A program made the position numbers and the translations under genes. From contig JAGLSM010000129.1 in the NCBI GenBank assembly GCA_023135745.1, forward strand, positions 1 to 6,376: a DNA stretch of 6,376 bases, read 5' to 3'. Each line of letters begins with the position of its first letter. The first letter of the stretch is position 1. This stretch comes from Spirochaetota bacterium (GTDB taxonomy: Bacteria > Spirochaetota > JAGLSM01). The notes under the pieces were generated by a model. It worked only from the letters and a program-made list of their open reading frames with translations, was not told the DNA's origin and made no database searches. Below, piece by piece: positions 1 through 6,267 of the stretch.

Positions 1-78
1 GTCATTTTTCAAAAAAATAGGGCTGCGCAACTTATGTGTGTTTATATTATACTTTATTTTTTAGATTTTGCAAAAAGC
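1..78 (-). promoter_or_regulatory. AT-rich gap with a promoter-like sequence pointing off the left edge
   Basis: This stretch follows the stop of the metal repressor and contains no complete gene. On the minus strand a perfect TATAAT lies at 51-46. Upstream of it are overlapping -35-like hexamers: TTGCAA at 73-68 with a 16-nt spacer, or TTTGCA at 74-69 with a 17-nt spacer, each matching TTGACA at 4 of 6 bases. An ATG sits at 5-3 with no obvious ribosome binding site, so it might start the next gene, but only five bases remain. I see no GC-rich hairpin followed by a T-run, so the end of the rnf transcript is not marked here. Chance matches are common in such AT-rich DNA. Confidence 0.3.
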
Positions 79-519
79 TCAGGGTTTAAGTGTTTGCTTA
101 TAATATTTTTCAAATTCGGCAGGACAATCCATTTTTTTACATTGTTCTATAAAATCCATGAAGGCATCAATGCGCTGCACAGTAATCGCGCTTATATGGT
201 GTTCCAGTTTGCAGGCATCATCTTCAGCTACAGCAGGATCAATTTTAAGTATATCAACAAAAAATTTCTTAATACCCAAATGAATTTTATATATCCTGGT
301 TGCCTCTTTAACACCTTTTTTCGTCAGCTGAATATATCCGTATTTTTCAAATTCGACATGCCCGGTCTTTGAAAGATTTTTAACGGCAGTGTTAACACTC
401 GGCATTGATACTTTTAATTTTGTACTTATATCTTTTACACGTACAACGGGATGTGTTTTGTTGATTATGAATATTGTTTCAAGATAATCTTCAGCGCTTG
501 CGGTTAGTTTATTCAACAT
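79..519 (-). CDS. DtxR/MntR-family metal-dependent transcriptional repressor
   Basis: A 146-residue DNA-binding regulator of the DtxR/MntR family, which binds operators when loaded with Fe(II) or Mn(II). An N-terminal winged helix-turn-helix (about residues 8-70) begins with the family signature SAEDYLETI. The recognition helix is near 39-52 and the wing near 58-69. A helical metal-binding and dimerisation domain follows. Probable ligands by family alignment are D11, E14, H80, C103, E106 and H107. The Asp/Glu pair in helix 1 resembles MntR; the Cys at 103 matches C102 of DtxR, where B. subtilis MntR has Glu. There is no SH3-like third domain, so the length is that of MntR rather than DtxR (about 226). 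It starts 20 nt after rnfB with AAGGG upstream and no visible promoter of its own, which suggests cotranscription with rnf. Whether it senses iron or manganese cannot be decided. Confidence 0.9.
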   Translation of the reverse strand: MLNKLTASAEDYLETIFIINKTHPVVRVKDISTKLKVSMPSVNTAVKNLSKTGHVEFEKYGYIQLTKKGVKEATRIYKIHLGIKKFFVDILKIDPAVAEDDACKLEHHISAITVQRIDAFMDFIEQCKKMDCPAEFEKYYKQTLKP

Positions 520-539
520 GGTTTAACCCTTTTTGAAAA

Positions 540-1388
540 TTAAACAGCAACTTTTTCAGCTTCTTTTGGAGAAGGCTTTTCTTCGAGAATAGAAGGATCA
601 TTGGTATGTATACATTTTGTTGGACAAACCTTCACACATGCGCCGCATGCTGTACATTTATCATAATCAATCTTTGCCAGAAAATTATTAACATGAATCG
701 CGTCATCCTGGCAAGCCTTCTCACACTTCTTGCAGCCTATACAGGAAACCTTGCAGTACTTATTGCAGACACCACCCTTATCTGTTGTATTGCATGCAAC
801 AAACACAGGCTTATTTTTTGCAACAAGCTCAATTAAATGTTTAGGACATGCCAGTACACAGGCTCCGCAACCGGTACATTTTTCATCAATTATGACTGTA
901 TTTCCGTTTTCATCTATCTTTATCGCATCAAAATTACAAACCTTTACGCATGAACCAAGACCAAGACAACCTGTTGGGCATTCAAGGAATCCACCAAATA
1001 AAGCATTTGCTGAAACACAATCGTATGTCCCGTTGTATTTGTATTTTATTTTTGTTTTTACATCATCCCCGCCGCAGTAAATTCTGGCAGTCATCGGGGT
1101 TTTCTCACTGGCATCAACACCGAGAATTGATGCTATTTTTTTTATAACATCTGAGCCTCCGGGCGCGCATAGAGTTGTATCAGCATTTTCATTTGCCAGT
1201 GCTTCAGCATAGGCGGAACACCCGGCATATCCGCAAGCGCCGCAATTAACCGACGGGAGAATTTCCTCGAGATCCTGAATTTTTGGGTCTTTTTCTACTG
1301 CGAGTCTTTTATTCGCATATGCAAGACCAAATCCAAAAATACCGGCAAGTCCTGAAATAACTGCAATTGACGCAAGAATTGTTTCCAT
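540..1388 (-). CDS. rnfB: Rnf complex subunit B, polyferredoxin
   Basis: RnfB is the Fe-S subunit thought to accept electrons from reduced ferredoxin and pass them into the Rnf complex. The 282-residue protein has an N-terminal membrane anchor (about 3-24). A four-Cys Fe-S domain follows (C49, C52, C57, C74). Next come two ferredoxin-like cluster pairs: C137/C141/C147/C151 with C171/C174/C177/C181, and C216/C219/C222/C226 with C245/C248/C251/C255. That predicts at least five [4Fe-4S] clusters. Additional Cys lie at 105, 124, 199, 208, 212 and 259, giving 26 in all. The Pro usually found after the fourth Cys is Asn at 152 and Gln at 227 in the first half of each pair. The start is set by a strong AAGGAG (1403-1398) inside the end of rnfA, six nt past whose stop rnfB begins. 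It is the last rnf gene of the operon. Confidence 0.97.
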   Translation of the reverse strand: METILASIAVISGLAGIFGFGLAYANKRLAVEKDPKIQDLEEILPSVNCGACGYAGCSAYAEALANENADTTLCAPGGSDVIKKIASILGVDASEKTPMTARIYCGGDDVKTKIKYKYNGTYDCVSANALFGGFLECPTGCLGLGSCVKVCNFDAIKIDENGNTVIIDEKCTGCGACVLACPKHLIELVAKNKPVFVACNTTDKGGVCNKYCKVSCIGCKKCEKACQDDAIHVNNFLAKIDYDKCTACGACVKVCPTKCIHTNDPSILEEKPSPKEAEKVAV

Positions 1389-1394
1389 TATGAG

Positions 1395-1982
1395 TTACTC
1401 CTTAATCATTCCTACAAATCCCATAAACGCAAGGGACATTAACCCTGCTGTTATAAAGGCAATGGGAGTACCTCTTAGCACCCTTGGGATTCTTGAGTCT
1501 TCCATGCGCTCACGTAAACCTGCCATCAAAATCAAAGCAAGCGTGAATCCAAGACCGGCTCCAAAACCATAGACACTGCTGTATAACAGATCAAATTTCT
1601 TTTGAACATTTATTGTCGCCGCACCTAAAACCGCGCAGTTTGTAGTTATAAGGGGGAGATAAATCCCAAGTGATTTATAGAGACTGGGAGAAACCTTTTC
1701 AATAATCATTTCAACAAGCTGGACGAGTGAAGCAATTACCAAAATAAAAGCTATAGTTTTTAAATACTGAATCTCAAAAGGAACCAACAGATATTTATAA
1801 ACAAGAAAAGTCACAATGGATGACAGCGTCAGAACAAAAGTTACAGCCATACCCATACCAATTGCTGAATCCAACTGTTTGGATACCCCGATAAATGGAC
1901 AAATGCCGAGAAATTTTGCGAGAACAAAATTGTTTACAAATATGGCACTTGCTACAAGAAGTAGAATTGCTTCAATAGACAT
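1395..1982 (-). CDS. rnfA: Rnf complex subunit A, integral membrane protein
   Basis: RnfA is one of two related polytopic membrane subunits (NqrE-like) that form the core of the ion pump and hold an Fe-S centre inside the membrane, shared with RnfE. The 195 residues are the normal family length. The hydrophobic sequence fits six membrane segments. The conserved Cys motifs are both present: FLGICPF with C28 and [10 protein letters not shown] with C116. The gene starts 3 nt after the rnfE stop. The preceding sequence GGGTGGTAAATA is a weak ribosome binding site, so translation is probably coupled to rnfE. In NqrD/NqrE and Rnf structures the matching Cys residues ligate a [2Fe-2S] cluster; that role is carried over by homology. 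Confidence 0.97.
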   Translation of the reverse strand: MSIEAILLLVASAIFVNNFVLAKFLGICPFIGVSKQLDSAIGMGMAVTFVLTLSSIVTFLVYKYLLVPFEIQYLKTIAFILVIASLVQLVEMIIEKVSPSLYKSLGIYLPLITTNCAVLGAATINVQKKFDLLYSSVYGFGAGLGFTLALILMAGLRERMEDSRIPRVLRGTPIAFITAGLMSLAFMGFVGMIKE

Positions 1983-1985
1983 TAT

Positions 1986-2675
1986 TTACCACCCGTTATT
2001 AAAAGATTTTCTTTTTGCAATATGAGAAGTCATCAGAGTATAGACGTTAGTATTTGGATTCGGTTCTTTTTTCCTTGAATTAAAATACCCCATCAACAAT
2101 CCTAAAGTCAGGAAAGCTCCGGGAGGAAATATCATGACAAGTGCCTTGTGTTTCATAAGGAAAGGTATTTTAATAATTGTTCCTATTGATTTTCCAAATA
2201 GATCAATCTGGAGAGTAAGGGTTCCGCTCCCCAATATCTCTCTAAAAAATGATAGAAGAATTAACGCGAGCATAAATCCAATTGCCATACCCAGACCGTC
2301 AAGCATTGATGCTGCAGGTTTATTTTTAGATGCAAATGCTTCCGCCCTTCCAAGGATAACACAGTTAACAACAATAAGAGGAATAAAAATCCCAAGAGCA
2401 TCTGCCATACTTGGAATAAACGCCTGAAGAACAAGATCAACAATGGTAACAAATGACGCAATGACAACAATAAAAATGGGTATTCTTATCTTTGCAGGAA
2501 CAAATCCCCTGATAAGAGAAACCACAAGATTGGCAAAAAATAAAACAAACATTGTTGCAACACCCATGCCTATCCCATTAATTACTTTTGTAGTTACCGC
2601 AAGTGTCGGACAAAGACCCAGCAGGAGTATAAATATAGGATTCTCTTTGAAAATTCCTCTGGTAAAATTTTTCAT
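1986..2675 (-). CDS. rnfE: Rnf complex subunit E, integral membrane protein
   Basis: RnfE is the partner of RnfA (NqrD-like). It lies in the membrane with inverted topology and contributes two Cys to the shared Fe-S centre. The 229-residue protein opens with the family motif NPIFILLLGLCPTLAVT (C22) and has VVNCVILGRAEAFA with C105. Six hydrophobic segments can be seen. The last 25 or so residues form a polar, Asn/Lys-rich tail, probably extramembrane. The start codon overlaps the rnfG stop as ATGA (2675-2672), preceded by GGGGAAG, so the two genes should be translationally coupled. Its sequence similarity to RnfA reflects an ancient duplication in the family, not a recent event here. Confidence 0.96.
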   Translation of the reverse strand: MKNFTRGIFKENPIFILLLGLCPTLAVTTKVINGIGMGVATMFVLFFANLVVSLIRGFVPAKIRIPIFIVVIASFVTIVDLVLQAFIPSMADALGIFIPLIVVNCVILGRAEAFASKNKPAASMLDGLGMAIGFMLALILLSFFREILGSGTLTLQIDLFGKSIGTIIKIPFLMKHKALVMIFPPGAFLTLGLLMGYFNSRKKEPNPNTNVYTLMTSHIAKRKSFNNGW

Positions 2676-3721
2676 TTAATCTTCCCCATTTTCTTTAATA
2701 CGGTATAAACCTGCAGAATGGACTTTGATAATGTTGAGTCAAGTTCGTTTAAACCCTTTGCTTCTTTAAGTTTCTTTTCATTTGAAAATAGGAATAATCT
2801 CCTGTTGAACAGTGCATTTACAAACGGTCTTTTTGTATTGAGCGTAATCTCAAACAATCTTGTATTGTAAAGGCGTGAATTGGCTGATTCTATTCCTGCA
2901 ATAGCAAGATATTTTTTACCATTTACTTTAAAATACAGCTTAGCAACATAGCCTTTTATAAAATTAAAAAATTTTGCTGTGAATAACTTGTTAATCATAC
3001 CTGTATTTATGGTTTTATCTTTGATATTAAATTTCAACTCAATGAGTTTTCTCGTATAAGGGATGATTTTAAGATATTTCTCAGGTATATTAAGATTTAC
3101 ATTATATTCAGCAATTATGAACCTCGCTGCCATTAAACTGGTATACAAAGCATCTTTAAGAGCGGCCGATGTTATAGTAGCGCTTGTCATTGTATCCACT
3201 TTACTATTCGGATTAATAGACGTCATCCCCTTGAATTTTCCTTTAAAGAATTTTAAGAGAAGCTTTTCAGCGTCCTTGCCCAGCCCCGGAGTCTCGGCGC
3301 TTTTAATAACAGCATAACTTGATATTACAGGGACTTTTCCTCCGTCATTAGTCAGGATCTGCACACCGATAACAAATTCTATCTTACCGGCATATCCTTC
3401 AGGAGAATATCCTTCAAAGACATAACCGAGTAACGAGCCGTTTTTATCATATCCTGTATAGTAATTGTCATAAATCATTGATTTTGTCTTTAATACAGAT
3501 TTATCAGCTGAAAAGGTTTTCATGATTTTTTTGTGTAAGTTCTTTTCTCTTTTTAATGCAAATTTCGATGATTTAAGAACGTTTTTCCGTGCTTCAGTTT
3601 TTTTCTTTATCATTACCTGTTTTATTGGATCTCTGGTAATTAAATCAACAAATCCGAGCAATCCCGCGGCTATTAGGGAAATAATAAACAGTATAAATGC
3701 GGTTTTTAATAGATCCTTCAT
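2672..3721 (-). CDS. rnfG: Rnf complex subunit G, flavoprotein with a C-terminal extension
   Basis: RnfG is a membrane-anchored extracytoplasmic subunit carrying covalent FMN that passes electrons between RnfD and the membrane subunits. There is an N-terminal anchor (about 8-28) and an FMN-binding domain (about 88-200). This domain holds SAETPGLG (141-148) and the flavinylation site DTMTSAT, in which T182 should carry the FMN. The usual Gly before Ala is Ser here. At 349 residues the protein is far longer than typical RnfG (about 180-220). Residues from about 206 to the end form an extra domain I do not recognise, with roughly 29 Lys/Arg against 9 Asp/Glu. The reading frame is unbroken and overlaps both neighbours by 4 nt (ATGA), so this is not a frameshifted fusion. 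AAGGAG lies 8 nt before the start. Confidence 0.93.
   Translation of the reverse strand: MKDLLKTAFILFIISLIAAGLLGFVDLITRDPIKQVMIKKKTEARKNVLKSSKFALKREKNLHKKIMKTFSADKSVLKTKSMIYDNYYTGYDKNGSLLGYVFEGYSPEGYAGKIEFVIGVQILTNDGGKVPVISSYAVIKSAETPGLGKDAEKLLLKFFKGKFKGMTSINPNSKVDTMTSATITSAALKDALYTSLMAARFIIAEYNVNLNIPEKYLKIIPYTRKLIELKFNIKDKTINTGMINKLFTAKFFNFIKGYVAKLYFKVNGKKYLAIAGIESANSRLYNTRLFEITLNTKRPFVNALFNRRLFLFSNEKKLKEAKGLNELDSTLSKSILQVYTVLKKMGKIK
2675..3106 (-). other. Extra basic C-terminal domain of RnfG (residues about 206-349)
   Basis: This part of rnfG codes for about 144 residues beyond the end of the normal FMN-binding domain. It shows no convincing membrane segment and no Cys, and is Lys-rich with a net charge near +20. 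It alternates short hydrophobic strands (KLYFKVNGKKYLAIAG, then RLFEITLN) with a Lys-rich helical end. That suggests a small folded alpha/beta domain rather than disordered tail. By RnfG topology it would lie outside the cytoplasmic membrane. I do not recognise the family. A docking or envelope-binding role is possible but is not shown by the sequence. Confidence 0.6.
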
Positions 3722-4710
3722 GCTTTTTTCTCCTTGCCTGGTGTTCCGAATATTCCTAGACGGAACAATCTGTCAATAAGCGGCACGGCTATGTTCATTA
3801 ATACAATGGCAAATGAAACACCTTCTACATTACGGCCTGTAAGTCTGATTAGAACTGTTATAATCCCGCAGCCTACCGCAAATAGAACCCGTCCTTTAAA
3901 AAGCATGGGCGAGGTCACCCAGTCGGTTGCCATGAATATCGCGCCAAGCATTAATCCTCCTGACAGTATGTGGTAGAGAGGATCTCCTGTAAACAAGGCC
4001 GGTGTAGAGGCATTTAAGCCTCCGAATATCCATGCAAGAATAGCTGTTGTAAGGATATAGAATACCGGAATTTCCCAGTTTACAATCTTTCTGATTATGA
4101 GAAAAACACCCCCCAGAATAAGCGCAGCCGCCGATACTTCTCCTATACAACCGGATGTCTTTCCAAGAAAAAGATCCAAATGTGTAGGCAGGGTGCCGGC
4201 ATTAAATTTCAAGGCGGCAAGAGGAGTAGCTGATGACACCACATCCGGGGACATTGGCGCTGCCCAGCCAGATGTCATGAGTCTTGTCCACGCGAAAAAT
4301 ACAAATATACGTCCGCCTAGAGCAGGATTCATCCAGTTCTGGCCCAATCCTCCAAAAGCAAGCTTTATCACCGCAATGGCAAACACACTGGCTGCAATAG
4401 GAATATATATGGGCAGATGTCCTCCGGCTGAAGCCGGTAGATTATATGCTATAAGAAGGCCTGTCAAAAAAGCACTCCCGTTAATTACAGTAATTCTTTT
4501 TCCGATCAGTAAATTAATTATCAATTCTGTTAGAACGGCAGCTCCAACTGAAACCCCTATTGTAATAATAGCTGATATTCCAAAAACAAAATAAGACCAG
4601 ACTCCTGCCGGAATAAGGGCAATTACTACGCTCCACATTACGACAGGCAGTTTATCTTTTGTTCTAATATGAGGAGAAGATGAAATTAAAAGTGAATTAT
4701 CTTGTGCCAT
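3718..4710 (-). CDS. rnfD: Rnf complex subunit D, membrane flavoprotein
   Basis: RnfD is a polytopic membrane subunit (NqrB-like) that carries covalently bound FMN and takes part in ion translocation. The 330-residue protein has the N-terminal SSPHI motif (11-15) and the conserved block GQNWMNPALGGR (123-134). The flavinylation sequence DVVSSAT is present, with T162 as the expected FMN attachment site. Nine or so hydrophobic segments are visible, for example about 21-43, 45-70, 101-119, 191-209, 212-232, 245-265 and 297-315. ATDWVTSP (261-268) matches the conserved ATDxVT region. The start overlaps the rnfC stop by one base (TAATG), with a good AAGGAG at 4723-4718. Flavinylation needs an ApbE transferase, and none is encoded in this window. 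Confidence 0.97.
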   Translation of the reverse strand: MAQDNSLLISSSPHIRTKDKLPVVMWSVVIALIPAGVWSYFVFGISAIITIGVSVGAAVLTELIINLLIGKRITVINGSAFLTGLLIAYNLPASAGGHLPIYIPIAASVFAIAVIKLAFGGLGQNWMNPALGGRIFVFFAWTRLMTSGWAAPMSPDVVSSATPLAALKFNAGTLPTHLDLFLGKTSGCIGEVSAAALILGGVFLIIRKIVNWEIPVFYILTTAILAWIFGGLNASTPALFTGDPLYHILSGGLMLGAIFMATDWVTSPMLFKGRVLFAVGCGIITVLIRLTGRNVEGVSFAIVLMNIAVPLIDRLFRLGIFGTPGKEKKA

Positions 4711-6047
4711 TAAGCTTCTCCTTTTCTTCTGGCAATCTGTCTTAACTTACCAAGTTTAATGGTTTGTGCTAAATGTTTCTGTGACGGGCAGGTATATGAG
4801 CAGCAGCCGCATTCAATACAGTCATTCTGTCCTTGTTCAATTGCTTTTTCTGCTCTATCCAGTTCAATAGATGTACACAATAATGTAGGATCAAGACCCA
4901 TAGGACAAACAGAGATACATTTTCCGCATCTTACGCATGGCGCATGATGATAAGCTTTTGCCTGCTTTTTTGATAAGACAAGAATTCCGCTTGTACCTTT
5001 TGTTACAGGCATTTCATCGTTGTATTGCGCAAGTCCCATCATTGGGCCGCCCATCACTATTTTACCCGGATCTTCTATAAGTCCTACCTCTGCGAGAACA
5101 TCCTTGATCATTGTTCCTATTTTTATTTTATAATTACCGGGATTTTTAACAATTGACCCTGTAACGGTAACAACCCTTTCTGTAAGAGGTTTGCCGTCAA
5201 CAACCGCCTCTTTAACAGCAACGATAGTCCCGATATTGGATACTACAACCCCTACATCAAGCGGAAGACCGCCGGAAGGAACTTCTCTTCCAAGAATAGC
5301 TTTTATAAGCTGTTTTTCACCGCCCTGAGGATATTTATGTTGTAAATCAACAACTTCTATACCTTCAATATTTGAAACTGCCTCGGAGATTTTTTGAATA
5401 GCCTCAGGCTTGTCATCTTCTATGCCAATATACACGTTTTTAACGTTCAGAAGTTTTTTTGCTATTTCAATACCGATAAGCATATCATCAATCTTTTCAA
5501 GCATCACTCTGTAATCTGCGGAAAGGTACGGCTCACATTCAACAGCATTTATAACAAGTTCAGTTATTTTTTTGTCACTCGGCACCGAGTATTTTATATG
5601 TGTTGGAAAGGTAGCACCGCCAAGACCTACAATGCCCATATCCTTTATTTTTTTAATTATATCCTCACAAGACATATCCTTCCATTTAACCGGTGATTTC
5701 CCCGTCCGGGACATATTTAATTCACCTTCAAATTCTATTACAACCATCTCAGTCATCGATCCAATGGCAGAATAGCCCTTTTTTATTTCAAGAACCTTGC
5801 CGGGAACTGAAGAATGAATATTAACAGACACAAAACCGCTCGACTCCCCTATTACATCACCTGTTTTTACTATATCCCCGGGTTTTACAACCGCATTTGC
5901 AGGTACCCCAATATGTTGTGAAAGTGGTATTGATACAAAATGAGGCAGATCCGCATTTTTTATTTCATTATCCATGGTATTAAATCCCAGACTACGGGGA
6001 TGAATACCCCCCAGAGGAAAGGTGGATGGTTTGATTTTGGTTTTCAT
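4710..6047 (-). CDS. rnfC: Rnf complex subunit C, NADH/FMN and Fe-S subunit
   Basis: RnfC is the peripheral cytoplasmic subunit that reduces NAD+ (or oxidises NADH) using non-covalent FMN and two [4Fe-4S] clusters; it resembles the NuoF-type fold. The 445 residues are normal for the shorter RnfC forms. The N-terminal FPLGGIHP motif (10-17) is present. Residues 37-110 form a lipoyl-like barrel region. The FMN/NAD site is marked by GLGGATFPTH (141-150), AVECEPYL (168-175) and YPQGGEKQL (239-247). The clusters are C371/C374/C377/C381 and C410/C413/C416/C420. The long Ala-rich tail seen in some proteobacterial RnfC is absent. The ATG is preceded only by a weak GTGTGGT sequence; a small ORF ends 4 nt upstream and may help initiation. 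It is the first rnf gene of the operon. Confidence 0.97.
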   Translation of the reverse strand: MKTKIKPSTFPLGGIHPRSLGFNTMDNEIKNADLPHFVSIPLSQHIGVPANAVVKPGDIVKTGDVIGESSGFVSVNIHSSVPGKVLEIKKGYSAIGSMTEMVVIEFEGELNMSRTGKSPVKWKDMSCEDIIKKIKDMGIVGLGGATFPTHIKYSVPSDKKITELVINAVECEPYLSADYRVMLEKIDDMLIGIEIAKKLLNVKNVYIGIEDDKPEAIQKISEAVSNIEGIEVVDLQHKYPQGGEKQLIKAILGREVPSGGLPLDVGVVVSNIGTIVAVKEAVVDGKPLTERVVTVTGSIVKNPGNYKIKIGTMIKDVLAEVGLIEDPGKIVMGGPMMGLAQYNDEMPVTKGTSGILVLSKKQAKAYHHAPCVRCGKCISVCPMGLDPTLLCTSIELDRAEKAIEQGQNDCIECGCCSYTCPSQKHLAQTIKLGKLRQIARRKGEA

Positions 6048-6051
6048 TATT

Positions 6052-6195
6052 TTACCACACTGTTAGGTTTGATAAAAGATTAGCAATAATGCCCTGCCAT
6101 TTCAAGAAAAAATCATTTGCAGAGTAAATAATATGGTATTTGTAAAGGCATTCTGCGAACATCGAGCGGAGCCGAAATGTAAGGCGAAGCAGCAT
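6052..6195 (-). CDS. Possible 47-residue small ORF directly upstream of rnfC
   Basis: A 47-codon ORF begins with ATG at 6195-6193 and ends with TAA four nt before the rnfC start. A near-ideal AGGAG (6207-6203) sits 7 nt before its ATG, stronger than that of rnfC. The peptide begins MLLRLTFRLRSMFAEC, is basic at the N-terminus, and continues with aromatic and hydrophobic residues (IIYSANDFFLKWQGIIANLL). I recognise no family. It could be a leader ORF whose translation is coupled to rnfC, or an accidental ORF. In favour of the former are the ribosome binding site and tight spacing. Against it are its short length and the GC-rich first third, unlike the neighbouring DNA, which may be part of an inserted repeat. 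Confidence 0.35.
   Translation of the reverse strand: MLLRLTFRLRSMFAECLYKYHIIYSANDFFLKWQGIIANLLSNLTVW
6147..6194. repeat. GC-rich island, possible dispersed repeat unit
   Basis: This 48-base stretch is 56% G+C (27 of 48), while the flanks are clearly AT-rich. It has partial inverted symmetry: CTGC (6153-6156) can pair with GCAG (6189-6192), and ACAT (6159-6162) with ATGT (6177-6180), around a GAGCGGAGCCGA core. It repeats the GCGAA/GCGGAG theme several times. The composition shift and semi-palindromic form resemble short dispersed intergenic repeats, but only one copy is in the window, so repetition is not shown. It supplies the start codon and first 16 codons of the small ORF. Confidence 0.3.
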
Positions 6196-6212
6196 TTTTG
6201 AACTCCTGTTTT

Positions 6213-6230
6213 TATTCTATATTTAGAATA
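6213..6230. promoter_or_regulatory. Perfect 7-4-7 inverted repeat upstream of the rnf operon, possible operator
   Basis: TATTCTA and TAGAATA form a perfect palindrome around four bases. On the minus strand it ends 5 nt before the AGGAG of the small ORF. Its 18-bp size and symmetry suit a dimeric repressor, and the same operon encodes a DtxR/MntR-type repressor. It does not closely match the classic DtxR, MntR or Fur operator sequences I know. A weak promoter-like pair overlaps it: TTCACT at 6253-6248, a 17-nt spacer, and TATTCT at 6230-6225, each matching consensus at 4 of 6. A protein bound here would then block transcription. It could also fold as an RNA hairpin near the ribosome binding site. 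It lacks a following T-run, so it is not a terminator. Confidence 0.4.
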
Positions 6231-6267
6231 CGATTCAGTTGAGGAAAAGTGAATGAAAAATTTTCAA

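Noticed and set aside
18..32. Possible terminator at TTGCGCAGCCC followed by T-rich DNA on the minus strand
   Set aside because: The complementary halves meet without a loop, so no stable hairpin can form.
66..75. Perfect palindrome TTTTGCAAAA after the repressor gene
   Set aside because: It is only 10 bp with no spacer in AT-rich DNA; it is expected by chance and overlaps the weak -35-like sequence.
1395..2675. rnfA and rnfE as a recent tandem duplication
   Set aside because: Their similarity is the ancient paralogy present in all Rnf and Nqr operons; each protein matches its own subunit family.
4097..4594. Plus-strand 165-codon open frame
   Set aside because: It lies wholly antisense to rnfD, has no family resemblance or good ribosome binding site, and is a shadow of the conserved rnfD frame.
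6082..6099. Sigma-54-like promoter (TGGCAG ... TTGCT) on the minus strand upstream of rnfC
   Set aside because: The GG and GC elements are 12 nt apart instead of the required 10, and the hexamer is TGGCAG rather than TGGCAC.
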